Shown here one piece after another: positions 1 to 9,098 of a stretch of 62,399 bases of DNA. The position numbers and the translations under genes are program-made. This DNA comes from Methanobrevibacter sp. UBA412 (lineage in GTDB: Archaea; Methanobacteriota; Methanobacteria; Methanobacteriales; Methanobacteriaceae), in contig DAGJ01000024.1 of NCBI GenBank assembly GCA_002495685.1, positions 88,610 through 151,008 on the forward strand. Direction: 5' to 3'. The notes below the pieces were generated by a model. The model did no database searches. It saw only the letters and a list, made by a program, of their open reading frames with translations, and had not been told where the DNA came from. Positions within the stretch are counted from its first letter, which is position 1. Each line of letters begins with the position of its first letter.

Positions 1-948
1 TCTTCTTTTAGACGTGGTTCTAAGGATAAAGAACCTGAAACTAATGAAGATTCTAGAAAAGGGAAGGGTGGATTTTTTTCATTTATTAAAGAAAAAACTT
101 TATCTGAAAATGATGTTGAAGATATTCTCTTCGAACTAGAAATGTCATTACTAGAAGGGGATGTTGCAATGGATGTTGCCAGTACTGTAGTTGATTCTGT
201 AAAAGATGATTTAGTTGGTCAAAAAATTAAAAGAAGCAGTGATATAGAAGAATATACTTATGATGCTCTTAAAAATGCTGTATCAAAAATAATTGATATT
301 AAAGGAAAATCTTTTACAGAAATGATTGAAATGAAGAAGAAAGAAGGTGAACCTTTAGTTGTTATGTTTGTAGGTATAAATGGGACTGGTAAAACAACCA
401 CTATAGGAAAATTATCTAGTTATTACCTTAAAAAAGGATATACTCCAGTAATTGCTGCTTCAGATACATTTCGTGCAGGGGCAATAGAACAAGTTACTTA
501 TCATGCAAATAATGTAGGAGTTAAAATTATTAAACATGAAAAAGGTTCAGATCCTGCAGCAGTAGCATTTGATGCAGTTGCTCATGCAAAAGCACATAAT
601 AAAGAATTAGTGCTAATTGACACTGCAGGTAGAATGCAAACAAACACCAATCTTATGGATGAAATGAAAAAAATTAAAAGAGTTGCAAAACCTGATTTAG
701 TTATATTTGTAGGTGATGCATTAACAGGTAATGATGCTACAGAACAAGCAACTAAATTTAATGATGCAATAGATATTGATGGTGTAATATTAACTAAAGC
801 TGATGCGGATGCTAAAGGTGGGGCTTCACTATCCATTGGATATGTTATTAAGAAACCTATCATGTTTTTAGGTATGGGTCAAGGTTATGATGATATTATT
901 GAATATGATGCAGATTGGATGTTAAATCAATTATTTGCGGAATCATAA
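1..948 (+). CDS. ftsY: Signal recognition particle receptor FtsY (5'-truncated by window)
   Basis: SRP-receptor GTPase that docks ribosome-SRP complexes at the membrane before handing nascent proteins to SecYE. The frame is open from base 1, so the N-terminus lies outside the window; 315 residues are visible. An N-domain helical stretch is followed by the G domain: P-loop GINGTGKTTT near visible residue 125, DTFRAGA near 155, DTAGRMQT near 207 and TKADADAKGG near 265, then a typical GQGYDDI ending. The DTAGR and TKAD motifs with this spacing are those of SRP54/FtsY GTPases. The absence of an SRP54 M domain and the C-terminal G-domain ending show FtsY rather than SRP54. A methionine at base 142 is internal, because the upstream codons continue the N domain. 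Confidence 0.96.
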   Translation, partial: SSFRRGSKDKEPETNEDSRKGKGGFFSFIKEKTLSENDVEDILFELEMSLLEGDVAMDVASTVVDSVKDDLVGQKIKRSSDIEEYTYDALKNAVSKIIDIKGKSFTEMIEMKKKEGEPLVVMFVGINGTGKTTTIGKLSSYYLKKGYTPVIAASDTFRAGAIEQVTYHANNVGVKIIKHEKGSDPAAVAFDAVAHAKAHNKELVLIDTAGRMQTNTNLMDEMKKIKRVAKPDLVIFVGDALTGNDATEQATKFNDAIDIDGVILTKADADAKGGASLSIGYVIKKPIMFLGMGQGYDDIIEYDADWMLNQLFAES

Positions 949-973
949 AAATTAAATTTAATAAGGGGTTTAA

Positions 974-2065
974 ATGAATAAAAAATATTTTTTTGCAACA
1001 TTAATAATTATCTTAATAATAGTTTCAGGGGTTGCGTTTGTTTTTTCTTATTTGCCAAGTAATGTAATTTTAGGAGAAAATTCTTTACAACCTGGGGGTG
1101 ATGTTTCTATTACTGTAACTGGAGATGTCCTATTTGGTCGTAAAATGCCAAGTGTTTTAAGTTCAGGTGAAAGTCCTTATCGTTTTGTTTCATCAGTAAT
1201 TAACTCCTCTAATATTTTATTAGTTAATTTTGAAAATCCCGCCACTAACTCTGGATCAGCTGTTAAGGGTGATGTTCCTTTAAAATGTAGTCCTGAATAT
1301 GTTCCACTTGTTAAAGGTTCAAATAACACGGTCTGTGCTTTAGCTAATAATCATGCTTTTGATTATGGGATTGCTGGAATGAATGATACTATCAATACTC
1401 TAAATCAAGCAAATATTACTCATATAGGTGCAGGAAACAATTTAGCAAATGCTTCAGCTCCTGCAACTATTCATACAAATGGGAGAACAATAACCATTCT
1501 TAATTATATGGATTCTGATAATTTTAAGGAATACAGTCAAGAGGTTATGCCAAAAGCTACAAATAATTCTTCAGGTTACTCAGCATATAATGAAACATTA
1601 GCTGCCCAAGAAATAAAATCAGCTAAAGAAAATGGTTCAGATTATGTAATTATTTTTATGCACTACGGAAATGAGTATAGCAGAACACCAAATGAAGAAC
1701 AAGTAAATATTTCTCATCAATGTATTGATAATGGTGCAGATATTGTTTTAGGATCACATACACATGTAACTCAAGGAGTAGAAATTTATAAAGATAAACC
1801 TATATTTTATAATTTAGGTAACTTTATATTTGATCAAAGTAACTCAAATACTCATAGAGCATATTTTGTTAATATCCAATTAGTAAATAATACTGCAGAA
1901 GTTACAATGTATCCAATAGATATTATTAATTATCTTCCTCACTTTATGAGTCCATCTGATGGTCAAACATTACTTAAAGAGTTACAACCTCAATGTAACG
2001 ATATAAATATTACTTCTAACGGTACTGGTGTACTGGTTTATAATTTAACTAATGAAAATAATTAA
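974..2065 (+). CDS. CapA-family membrane-anchored protein (PgsA/CapA metallophosphatase-like)
   Basis: This 363-residue protein belongs to the CapA/PgsA family, linked in bacteria to poly-gamma-glutamate capsule synthesis and built on a metallophosphatase-like fold. Residues about 5-27 form a hydrophobic N-terminal anchor, so the rest should lie outside the cell. Family motifs are visible: TGDVLFGRK just after the anchor, NFENPAT, ANNHAFDYG, MHYGNEY and GSHTHVTQG, followed by FYNLGNFIFDQ. The D/N/H residues in these blocks are the predicted metal site. It lies 25 bases after ftsY, so co-transcription is possible but no functional link follows. A role in a glutamate-containing wall polymer is plausible in a pseudomurein organism, but that is inference. 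Confidence 0.85.
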   Translation: MNKKYFFATLIIILIIVSGVAFVFSYLPSNVILGENSLQPGGDVSITVTGDVLFGRKMPSVLSSGESPYRFVSSVINSSNILLVNFENPATNSGSAVKGDVPLKCSPEYVPLVKGSNNTVCALANNHAFDYGIAGMNDTINTLNQANITHIGAGNNLANASAPATIHTNGRTITILNYMDSDNFKEYSQEVMPKATNNSSGYSAYNETLAAQEIKSAKENGSDYVIIFMHYGNEYSRTPNEEQVNISHQCIDNGADIVLGSHTHVTQGVEIYKDKPIFYNLGNFIFDQSNSNTHRAYFVNIQLVNNTAEVTMYPIDIINYLPHFMSPSDGQTLLKELQPQCNDINITSNGTGVLVYNLTNENN

Positions 2066-2380
2066 AAATTTTTCATTTTTATTTTATAATTTTATTTTTT
2101 CTATTTTTTTAAAATTAATATATTTTATTCTTTTTTCTTAATAATAATTTTAATTTTTAATTAATTTAAATTATTAAATATAGTTTTCTAAAACTAAATA
2201 TTAGATAAAAATGTATAAATTTTTAAACCTTTTAAATCATATAATTATAATAATTAATTAAAATTTTCATGATATTTTTCATAACTTCCTTGAAATCTAT
2301 CATGTAATATACATGAATTATTTTAATAATTGAAATTTTTATTAACTATATAATTTAATTTAAAATATATGTGATTATTT
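2066..2380. other. Gene-free AT-rich gap before dUTPase
   Basis: No coding signal was seen. The left part is T-rich just after the capA stop and could act as an oligo-T terminator. A perfect inverted repeat TCATGT-AATAT-ACATGA lies at 2300-2316. A BRE/TATA-like stretch (TTGAAATTTTTATTAA) follows at about 2330-2345 and would start transcription close to the dUTPase ATG. Confidence 0.5.
2300..2316. promoter_or_regulatory. Inverted repeat upstream of dUTPase, possible operator
   Basis: TCATGT, five bases, ACATGA: a perfect 6-bp dyad about 15-30 bases upstream of the likely dut TATA region. Its size and symmetry suit a dimeric regulator. Because the DNA is so AT-rich, chance occurrence cannot be excluded. 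Confidence 0.3.
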
Positions 2381-2833
2381 ATGATGGGAGAAGAAGAACT
2401 TATAAAATTATTTCCGGAATTTTCAGATTCAATACAACCTTCAGGTATAGACCTTGCTCTTGATGAAATATTAATTCAAAAATCAGAAGGTTCATTAATT
2501 GATAATGAAAAAAATATACCTAAAATACAATCATTAAAAGGTCCAATTTACACACTGAAACCTCACACTGCTTATTTAGCCACAATTGATAAAAAAATTA
2601 AAATACCTAAAGGATATTCAATGTTATATTTACCAAGATCTACCTTATTAAGATCATTTGTATCTGTACAGACTGCAGTAGGTGATCCTGGATTTTATGG
2701 AACATTAACATTCTTAATAGTTAATCACGGAGATTTTGAATATAAACTAAAAAAGGGAGATAGAATAGCACAAGCTGTAATATTTCCAGTAAAAGGGTCT
2801 GGAGAATATAATGGTTTTTACCAAGAAAAATAA
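2381..2833 (+). CDS. dut: dUTP diphosphatase, archaeal type (dCTP deaminase/dUTPase family)
   Basis: Hydrolyses dUTP to dUMP and pyrophosphate, keeping uracil out of DNA and supplying dUMP for thymidylate synthesis. The 150-residue protein carries the trimeric dUTPase/DCD motifs: PSGIDLALD near the N-terminus, YLPRSTLLRS (RSS-type motif), GDPGFYGTLTFLIVNHG (substrate-binding hairpin) and KKGDRIAQAVIFP. It is shorter than the bifunctional DCD-DUT of Methanocaldococcus (about 200 residues) and lacks the glycine-rich C-terminal arm of classical dUTPases, so dUTPase is favoured but dCTP deaminase activity cannot be excluded. Start: the first of two adjacent ATGs, with GTGAT upstream. The next gene follows after 21 bases. 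Confidence 0.85.
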   Translation: MMGEEELIKLFPEFSDSIQPSGIDLALDEILIQKSEGSLIDNEKNIPKIQSLKGPIYTLKPHTAYLATIDKKIKIPKGYSMLYLPRSTLLRSFVSVQTAVGDPGFYGTLTFLIVNHGDFEYKLKKGDRIAQAVIFPVKGSGEYNGFYQEK

Positions 2834-2854
2834 TTAATTTTGGAGATAAAGATA

Positions 2855-4453
2855 ATGAACACTGCTGAAGCCTTAGTTAAAATTTTAGAAAATAATAATG
2901 TAAAATACATATTTGGTCATCCTGGTGAACAAATTATTTCAATGTATGCAGCATTAAAAGATTCTTTAATAGAACATATTTTAACTCGACATGAACAAGG
3001 TGCAGCACATGCTGCAGATGGATACGCTAGATCTTCAGGAAAATTTGGAGTTTGTATGTCAACAGCAGGTCCTGGAGCTATGAATTTAGTGATGGGTGTT
3101 ACTACTGCATTTAAAGATTCTGTCCCTATGTTAGTAATTACAGGTGACAATATTTATTCTAATCAAGGTAAAGATAACTTTCAATCAATGAAAATAAACG
3201 AAATCTTTAAAAATATAACTATTAGAAGTTTTTATCCTTCTAATGGAAAAAATGCAATAATTAATTTAAAAGAAGCATTAAACATTCTTAAAAATGAACC
3301 TAGAGGACCTGTTCACATTAATTTAGCAAAAAATGTATTAATGGATGAAAATATTGGAAATATTATCGATAGGGAAGTTAATTTAGTACAAAATTATAGA
3401 TACTCTGCAATGTCTCAAATTGTTGATAAATTAAAAGAGAGTAAAAAACCTTTAATACTTGCAGGAAATGGGATATTCTGGGGAAATGCTACTAATGAAT
3501 TAAAAGATTTTGTAAATAAAAATAATATACCAATTGTCACTACTTATCATTCAAAAGGAATTATTAGTGAATTTGAAAAATTAAACTTAGGGATAGTTGG
3601 AATTAGAGGCACACATTTAGCAAATTATGCATTTGAAAATTCTGATTTGATACTTGTTTTAGGGGCTAAATTATCAGACAGAACTTTAGCTAGAGTTAAA
3701 GACTTTAAAGAATTCAAATCTAAAATCATTGATATTAATATTAATAAAACTAAACTTAAAGGTGATATATGTTTATATGGGGATGTTAAAAAAGTTCTCA
3801 ATGATTTATTAATTGATGATTTTCAAAAAGATTCTAAATGGTTAAGAAAAATTTATAGTAATCAAGTAAAAACTATTGTTGAAGGTACTGAAGATGATTC
3901 AACACCTTTAAGAACACCATATGCAATTTATAAAATATTAACTAATCGAAAAGATAGTATTATAGTAAGTGATGCAGGAACACACACAACCTGGACTCTT
4001 TTATTAACAAAAGCTTCTAATCCTGGTAAATTTATATTTTCAGGAGGATTTGGCCCAATGGGCTATAGTGTGCCAGCTTCAATTGGAGTTGCTTTAGCTA
4101 ACCCTTCAGAAAAAGTTTTAGCAATTAACGGTGACGGTGACTTCCAAATGAATATTCAAGAATTAGCCACAATAAAAGAAAATAATTTAAATATAGGAAT
4201 TTTTATTATGAATAATTCACAATTAGGAATTATTCGGCAATGGGAAGAACTTTATGGAATGGATTCTTACCAAATAAATTTAAAAAATCCAAATTTCACT
4301 CAAATAGCTAAAGGTTATGGGATAAATACTTTAAAAGTCCATACAAAAGAAGAATTAAATAATGCTATTAGTAAAGTTATGGATTCTAATGAACCTTTTG
4401 TAGTGGAGATCATAGTTCGTGAAGAAAATATTCCTCTTCCAGTGTATGATTAA
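2855..4453 (+). CDS. Acetolactate synthase-like thiamine-diphosphate enzyme
   Basis: A 532-residue member of the acetolactate synthase large-subunit/TPP enzyme family. The N-terminal pyrimidine-binding domain has the catalytic glutamate in TRHEQGAAHAADGYAR. A central domain with GLRG-like spacing follows, and the C-terminal TPP domain has GDGDFQMNIQEL with the closing NN (GDG-x(n)-NN motif). No small regulatory subunit gene (ilvN) is adjacent, so this may be a second, stand-alone carboligase or decarboxylase rather than the main IlvB. I chose ATG at 2855 because GGAG at 2842-2845 sits at normal spacing before it; an in-frame TTG at 2840 would overlap that site. Its stop codon abuts the convergent gene at 4454. 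Confidence 0.85.
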   Translation: MNTAEALVKILENNNVKYIFGHPGEQIISMYAALKDSLIEHILTRHEQGAAHAADGYARSSGKFGVCMSTAGPGAMNLVMGVTTAFKDSVPMLVITGDNIYSNQGKDNFQSMKINEIFKNITIRSFYPSNGKNAIINLKEALNILKNEPRGPVHINLAKNVLMDENIGNIIDREVNLVQNYRYSAMSQIVDKLKESKKPLILAGNGIFWGNATNELKDFVNKNNIPIVTTYHSKGIISEFEKLNLGIVGIRGTHLANYAFENSDLILVLGAKLSDRTLARVKDFKEFKSKIIDININKTKLKGDICLYGDVKKVLNDLLIDDFQKDSKWLRKIYSNQVKTIVEGTEDDSTPLRTPYAIYKILTNRKDSIIVSDAGTHTTWTLLLTKASNPGKFIFSGGFGPMGYSVPASIGVALANPSEKVLAINGDGDFQMNIQELATIKENNLNIGIFIMNNSQLGIIRQWEELYGMDSYQINLKNPNFTQIAKGYGINTLKVHTKEELNNAISKVMDSNEPFVVEIIVREENIPLPVYD

Positions 4454-4732
4454 TCAGTTTTTTAATATATCTTTTACAAATTTTTGAATTATTTCATTAT
4501 AATATTTTTCATATTCTTTTTTAAAAAATTGTAGATAAAATTCTTTTTCTAAACTTTTAGAATTTTTATAAATTAATATTACAGCTATTATTTGTAAATT
4601 TCCAGTATTTATTTTATTATTAAAACTTGTAAAATCAATTTCAAAATAAGGATAAATTTCAATATGATTATTTGTTCTTTTTTTACCAAAAAATCGTTCA
4701 TTTTGATGTTGGATTAAATCATCAAAATTCAT
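4454..4732 (-). CDS. Uncharacterised 92-residue protein, last gene of GerW/DUF2953 cassette
   Basis: Not recognised. A 92-residue soluble protein, rich in Asn, Lys, Phe and Tyr, with a possible amphipathic beta-strand pair in the middle (EIYPYFEIDF, QIIAVILIYK) and a lysine-rich helical C-terminus. Its ATG overlaps the TGA of the upstream DUF2953 gene by four bases (ATGA), so translational coupling is likely and the two products may act together. No signal peptide or membrane helix was seen. The gene ends exactly where the convergent TPP-enzyme gene ends, leaving no intergenic base. Confidence 0.6.
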   Translation of the reverse strand: MNFDDLIQHQNERFFGKKRTNNHIEIYPYFEIDFTSFNNKINTGNLQIIAVILIYKNSKSLEKEFYLQFFKKEYEKYYNEIIQKFVKDILKN

Positions 4733-5367
4733 GTTTTTGCTCCGTCATTTTCTTTTTTGATTTGATAAATTTTCTTGATAATTTCTCTAATATTTTTATC
4801 ACTTATTAATTTTAATAAACCTAAAAATGGTTTAAACAATCTAATTTTGAATGAAATTTTACCATTACTTTTTATTATTTCTTCTCCGAATAGTGCTTCT
4901 GTGGTAATAGAAACTTTTTTTGATAAATTTGGTAAAATATTTAGCATTGATAAAAAACCTACTATTTTTACAGTGTCTACATAGTCATATAAACCTAAAC
5001 TAGTATGTGTTTCAAATTTATTTAACTTAATGGATTGTCTAATAATTTTTAAAAAATTTATTAAAATTTTTTTAGAATTTTTAATTAATGGAATTAAAGG
5101 TTTTATTTCATTAATTTTATCTTTTAAAGGAGTTTTTGTTTTATTTTTTTCTGGTTCTTCTGATGTAGATAATTCATTTTGGGTTTGTTTATTATTAAAT
5201 CTTTTATTAAAAATTTTTAATTTAAGAATTTTTATACTTATTATAGCATTAATTTCTGTGTTTTTAACTTTATAATTTATCTGGATATGTAAATTAATAA
5301 ATAGTAAGGAAAAAATTATTATTAAGATTATGGCTAATATGATTAGAATTATTGTTAGTATTATCAA
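4729..5367 (-). CDS. DUF2953-like membrane protein
   Basis: A 212-residue protein with one strongly hydrophobic N-terminal helix (residues about 2-25, isoleucine/leucine only) and a charged, lysine-rich remainder. The remainder contains a SLGLYDYVDTVKIVGFL segment of the kind seen in DUF2953 proteins. In Bacillus a DUF2953 protein (YtfI) is the neighbour of GerW-type YtfJ, and here too it lies 45 bases downstream of a GerW homologue on the same strand. That context supports the family call more than the sequence alone does. The start is TTG at 5367, preceded by AAAGGCTGAT; there is no ATG nearby. Function unknown; probably a membrane partner of the GerW-like protein. Confidence 0.65.
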   Translation of the reverse strand: MIILTIILIILAIILIIIFSLLFINLHIQINYKVKNTEINAIISIKILKLKIFNKRFNNKQTQNELSTSEEPEKNKTKTPLKDKINEIKPLIPLIKNSKKILINFLKIIRQSIKLNKFETHTSLGLYDYVDTVKIVGFLSMLNILPNLSKKVSITTEALFGEEIIKSNGKISFKIRLFKPFLGLLKLISDKNIREIIKKIYQIKKENDGAKT

Positions 5368-5411
5368 AATATCAGCCTTTAACTATTTTTATATAAAATT
5401 TAAGAATTATT

Positions 5412-5864
5412 CTAATTCTGATTATCTAAATTAACTTTAATAGATTCTTTTTTTTCTTCATTAAGATTTTTTTCATCTGTGTTTGCATCTTTGATATCAA
5501 CTACTTTAGTTTTATCTTTATTAGTTAAATCTTTGATTACATCACTTATAACTAATCCTAAATCTGTTATAGCTTTATTAATTGATGTACCTTTACTTAA
5601 ATCAAGAACTCTTATTCCTTCGATCCCTTCTACGCCTTTAGTAATAACTACCATAGAAACAGGTTCAACTCCTGCAATAGCACCTGAGGCATTCCCTCCG
5701 GCTTCTTGCCCAAATTTTTCTCCAGCGCCTACACTGAATCCCATTTTCATAATAGGAATTAATAATTTATCTTCTGTTTCAATATATTTTCCTATAAGAT
5801 TTTGGGAATCTAAAAGCTTTTTTAATTCTTCTGCGGTTGTTTTAATATTATTTTCATCTGTCAT
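5412..5864 (-). CDS. GerW/YtfJ-family protein
   Basis: A 150-residue protein of the GerW (YtfJ) family, first known from Bacillus spore germination but also found in methanogens, which do not form spores. Typical blocks are visible: an N-terminal helix, then GKYIETEDKLLIPIMKMGFSVGAG, a glycine-rich stretch with an expected 'EAGGNASGAIAG' loop, and PVSMVVITKGVEGI. The C-terminal tail is charged and low in complexity. The protein has no membrane helix. It is the first gene of a three-gene minus-strand run with DUF2953 and a 92-residue unknown. The molecular role is not known in any organism I can name; the conserved pairing with DUF2953 suggests a membrane-associated function. Confidence 0.85.
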   Translation of the reverse strand: MTDENNIKTTAEELKKLLDSQNLIGKYIETEDKLLIPIMKMGFSVGAGEKFGQEAGGNASGAIAGVEPVSMVVITKGVEGIEGIRVLDLSKGTSINKAITDLGLVISDVIKDLTNKDKTKVVDIKDANTDEKNLNEEKKESIKVNLDNQN

Positions 5865-6104
5865 TTTTAATCAACTACTTTTTTTAAAAAATTTACATGT
5901 TATTGAATTTTTTAGTATATATTTATTTATTCTATTATTATAATTAAATATTTTACTTTTTTTTAAAAAAATCAATTTAATTACAGTAAAAATTTGAATT
6001 AATATAAAAAGAGTTATTAATATTTTTATTTAGTTGTTAATATGATAAAAAAATAGATTTATTAAATTAAAAAAATTTAAAATAGAATAAAATTTATAAA
6101 AATT

Positions 6105-7253
6105 TTATTCTGAGTAAAATTCAGCTATTGCTGAAGCACCTGCACCAGTATCTACATCTAAACCTAAATCTTTTAAGGTCATACCTAATGCAGTGTAAGT
6201 TATAGCTAATTCTTTATAAGAAATAGTACCTAAATGTCCAATTCTGAATACATGGTTTTTAAGATGATCTTGACCACCAGCAATTTCAACACGATATTTA
6301 TCTCTTATGGTGTTTCTTAAATCACTATCTGTAATTCCTTCTGGCATTTTAAGTGCAGTAACAGTATTACTAGCAATTTTTTCACTTTTTGGGAATAATT
6401 CAAGTCCTAAAGCTTTTGCAGCTTTTCTTGATGCGGCTGCTGCTTTTATATGTCTTTCTATAGAATTATCTAAACCTTCTTCTTCAATCATTTTTAAAGC
6501 TTCTAATAAACCATAAATTGAATTAACACCAGGAGTATATGGGGTTTGTGGAGGTACACTGTTTCCTTTAGCTTTATATTTTGGCATATTTAAATAATAA
6601 GTATGTGAATCCACATTTTCAGTTGCTTTCCATGCTTCATCATTTAAAGTGATTGCTGCTAAGCCAGGAGGTGCAGCTAAACATTTTTGGGAACCAGTAA
6701 AACAAACATCAATTCCATATTTATCAACATCTACATAATCTCCTCCGAGTGAAGAGACAGTATCTACGATTAATAATGCATCATAGTTTTTCATTACTTT
6801 TCCAATTTCTTTAAGTGGATTATGCACACCAGTAGATGTTTCGTTGTGAATAACAGTTACAGCTTTTGTATCTTCATTAGCATCTAATGTTTCTGTAAGA
6901 ATTTTAGGATCTAATACATCTCCCCATTCAACGGGAATTTCCACGGAATTAATACCATGAATTGTAGTAATATCTTTTAAACGATCTCCAAATTTTCCAC
7001 CTGTGGCATTTATAATTTTTTCTTTAGGGTTAACTGTATTAGCTATAGCAGCTTCCATAGCAGATGTTCCAGAGCCAGTAAGTAAATATGATTGATTTTC
7101 TGTTTTAAACATTTGGGACATCATTTCAGTAGTTTCTGTGTATATTTCACCAAATTTAGCTCCTCTATGGTTAACAACAGTTTGAGACATAGCTCTTAAT
7201 ACTCTAGGAGCTACGTTTGTTGGACCTGGAAGCATCATTAATATATCATCCAT
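6105..7253 (-). CDS. Class V aminotransferase (alanine-glyoxylate/serine-pyruvate type)
   Basis: A PLP enzyme of 382 residues in the alanine-glyoxylate / serine-pyruvate aminotransferase group of class V. The opening MMLPGPTNVAPRVLRAM is typical of the family. PLP-contacting blocks follow: GSGTSAMEAAIAN, HNETSTGVHNP, IVDTVSSLGGDYVDVDKYGID and the Schiff-base lysine in TGSQKCLAAPPG, with a C-terminal FRIGHLGTISYKEL. In methanogens members of this group act on alanine/pyruvate or serine/phosphonate-type substrates; the substrate cannot be read from sequence. A strong GGAGGAAC ribosome-binding site precedes the ATG. It is transcribed divergently from surE across a 257-base gap. Confidence 0.88.
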   Translation of the reverse strand: MDDILMMLPGPTNVAPRVLRAMSQTVVNHRGAKFGEIYTETTEMMSQMFKTENQSYLLTGSGTSAMEAAIANTVNPKEKIINATGGKFGDRLKDITTIHGINSVEIPVEWGDVLDPKILTETLDANEDTKAVTVIHNETSTGVHNPLKEIGKVMKNYDALLIVDTVSSLGGDYVDVDKYGIDVCFTGSQKCLAAPPGLAAITLNDEAWKATENVDSHTYYLNMPKYKAKGNSVPPQTPYTPGVNSIYGLLEALKMIEEEGLDNSIERHIKAAAASRKAAKALGLELFPKSEKIASNTVTALKMPEGITDSDLRNTIRDKYRVEIAGGQDHLKNHVFRIGHLGTISYKELAITYTALGMTLKDLGLDVDTGAGASAIAEFYSE

Positions 7254-7510
7254 TTTTCAAGTTCCTCCATTATTATAAGGATAATTTTTAGCTTGTTATC
7301 TTAATTTTTTGGAATATTAAATTAAATGTTATAAATAAAAAAATTCAAGCTTATATTACTTTCTTTTTTTTATCTTTTAAAAAGATTTTGTATTAAATAA
7401 TTTTTTTGGAACTTTTAATTAGGGATTGTTCAGTTAATATATTTTAGGTATAAATAAATAATAGTTTAAAGAAAAATTTATTCAATTAAATCTATTTGTG
7501 GTGATTCATT

Positions 7511-8296
7511 ATGGTGAATATCTTAATAAGTAATGATGATGGGGTTAATGCTCCGGGCATTTTAGCAGCTAAAAAATCACTTGAAGATTTAGGGAATATT
7601 ACAGTTGTAGCTCCTGATGATGAACATAGTGGTTTAGGTAGAAGTTTAACAGTTATGAAACCTTTAAAAATTAATAAAACCACTTTAAATGATGGTAGTG
7701 TTGCATTTGGTGTTTCTGGAACTCCTTCGGATTCGGTAAGTTTAGGTATTCATGAAATCATGGAAATAAAACCAGATATTGTAATTGCGGGAATTAATTT
7801 GGGTCGTAATATTTGTAAAAGTGAAATTACTAAATCTGGAACTATTGGGGCTTCATTAGAAGCAGTTAATTCGGGTATTCCATCTTTAGCAGTTTCTTTA
7901 TCTATAGATCATAGGGATGTTAAATTTGAAGATAATCAATTAAAATTTATAAAAGAGCCGGATTTTAGTTTTGCTTCTAAAATTTTACATAAAGTAGTAA
8001 AAAAAATCTTAATTAAGGGATTACCTAAAAATGTAGATTTATTAAATCTTAATATTCCTTCATATCCTTCTTCAGATAAAATAATGATTACTTCTTTAGC
8101 TGATAAAATGTTTGACACTGAAATTATTAATAAACGTAATGAAAATAATGAGGATTATTATTTGTTATCTCCTAAAATGGTTAAAAATTATGATAAAGGA
8201 ACAGATGGTTATGCTTTATTAAATAAAAAATGTGTAAGTTTATCACCATTAAGATTTGACATGACTGGCAGTATTAACAGTTTAAAAAAATGGTGA
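7511..8296 (+). CDS. surE: 5'/3'-nucleotidase SurE
   Basis: Metal-dependent survival-protein-E phosphatase acting on nucleoside 5'- and 3'-monophosphates. The 261-residue protein opens with the diagnostic ILISNDDGVNAPGI, where the paired Asp residues bind metal. It continues with VAPDDEHSGLGRSLT, SGTPSDSVSLG and the GINLGRN-x(n)-SGTIGASLEA region that completes the active site. Length matches the family. GGTGAT lies five bases before the ATG. The gene is followed after 24 bases by mptE on the same strand, forming a likely two-gene operon in nucleotide/pterin metabolism. Confidence 0.95.
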   Translation: MVNILISNDDGVNAPGILAAKKSLEDLGNITVVAPDDEHSGLGRSLTVMKPLKINKTTLNDGSVAFGVSGTPSDSVSLGIHEIMEIKPDIVIAGINLGRNICKSEITKSGTIGASLEAVNSGIPSLAVSLSIDHRDVKFEDNQLKFIKEPDFSFASKILHKVVKKILIKGLPKNVDLLNLNIPSYPSSDKIMITSLADKMFDTEIINKRNENNEDYYLLSPKMVKNYDKGTDGYALLNKKCVSLSPLRFDMTGSINSLKKW

Positions 8297-8320
8297 AAAA
8301 TATTTAAGGAGGATAATGAT

Positions 8321-9052
8321 ATGGATATAAATGAATGGGAAATTTGGTATAATAATATTTTAAATGATTTTGGTTTTTCAAGAGAAGGAGATGAAAAAAC
8401 AGCTGATGTTTTAAATGATATATTAGATAAAAAAGGTTGTTTTGATATTGATGATTTGTACGATTATGTAACTAAAAAAACTTTAAGTAAAAATTTCATT
8501 GTTTTTGGTGCAGGCCCCTCTTTAAAATCTAATATTTCCCAAATTAAAAAAGATTATAATTTAAATGATTATATTTTAATCTCTGCTGATGGTGCAACAA
8601 CTGCTCTTTTAGAAGAAGATATAATACCTGATATAATAGTAACGGATTTAGATGGGAAAATATCTGATTTATTAATTGCTAATGCTCAAGGTGCAATATT
8701 TGCGGTGCATGCCCATGGGGATAATGAAGATAAAATTATAACTTATACAAATACTTTAAAAAATGTTTTTGGAACAACTCAATCAATCCCTGAGAGAAAT
8801 TTATATAATTTTGGGGGTTTTACTGATGGAGACAGAGCAATTTTTTTAGCAGTTGAGTTAGGTGCGAAAAAAATTTTATTAGCCGGTATGGACTTTGGAA
8901 ACATTGTTACAAAATATTCAAGACCTAATATTAAAGATGATTTAGAAGTAGCAGATGAAGTTAAACAAAAAAAATTGAAATATGCAGAAAAATTAACTGA
9001 ATGGATAGAAAAAAATGAGGATGTTGAATTAATTAATTTAATTTCCCCTTAA
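8321..9052 (+). CDS. mptE: 6-hydroxymethyl-7,8-dihydropterin pyrophosphokinase MptE
   Basis: Archaeal enzyme that pyrophosphorylates 6-hydroxymethyl-7,8-dihydropterin with ATP, a step in making tetrahydromethanopterin, the C1 carrier of methanogenesis. It is unrelated to bacterial FolK. The 243-residue protein has the family (DUF115/MptE-like) blocks: FVFGAGPSLKSN (nucleotide loop), ISADGATTALLEEDIIPDIIVTDLDG, AHGDN, and GGFTDGDRAIFLAVELGAKKILLAGMDFG. Length agrees with the characterised Methanocaldococcus protein. AAGGAGG precedes the ATG. It lies 24 bases downstream of surE and 46 bases upstream of an Orc1/Cdc6 gene that has its own TATA box. Confidence 0.92.
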   Translation: MDINEWEIWYNNILNDFGFSREGDEKTADVLNDILDKKGCFDIDDLYDYVTKKTLSKNFIVFGAGPSLKSNISQIKKDYNLNDYILISADGATTALLEEDIIPDIIVTDLDGKISDLLIANAQGAIFAVHAHGDNEDKIITYTNTLKNVFGTTQSIPERNLYNFGGFTDGDRAIFLAVELGAKKILLAGMDFGNIVTKYSRPNIKDDLEVADEVKQKKLKYAEKLTEWIEKNEDVELINLISP

Positions 9053-9067
9053 TTGTGGGATAAATTA

Positions 9068-9076
9068 TTTATATAT
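9068..9076 (+). promoter_or_regulatory. TATA box of cdc6, predicted leaderless transcript
   Basis: TTTATATAT centred at about 9072 places transcription start near 9098, right at the cdc6 ATG (9099). The intervening bases contain no Shine-Dalgarno sequence, so a leaderless mRNA is the simplest reading. The BRE upstream is weak. Confidence 0.55.
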
Positions 9077-9098
9077 TATGACAAAATAAATTAATAAT

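Noticed and set aside
5479..5943. 154-codon plus-strand frame opposite GerW
   Set aside because: Antisense to a clear GerW homologue; composition (Ser/Leu/Ile) reflects the reverse of a Lys/Glu-rich gene.
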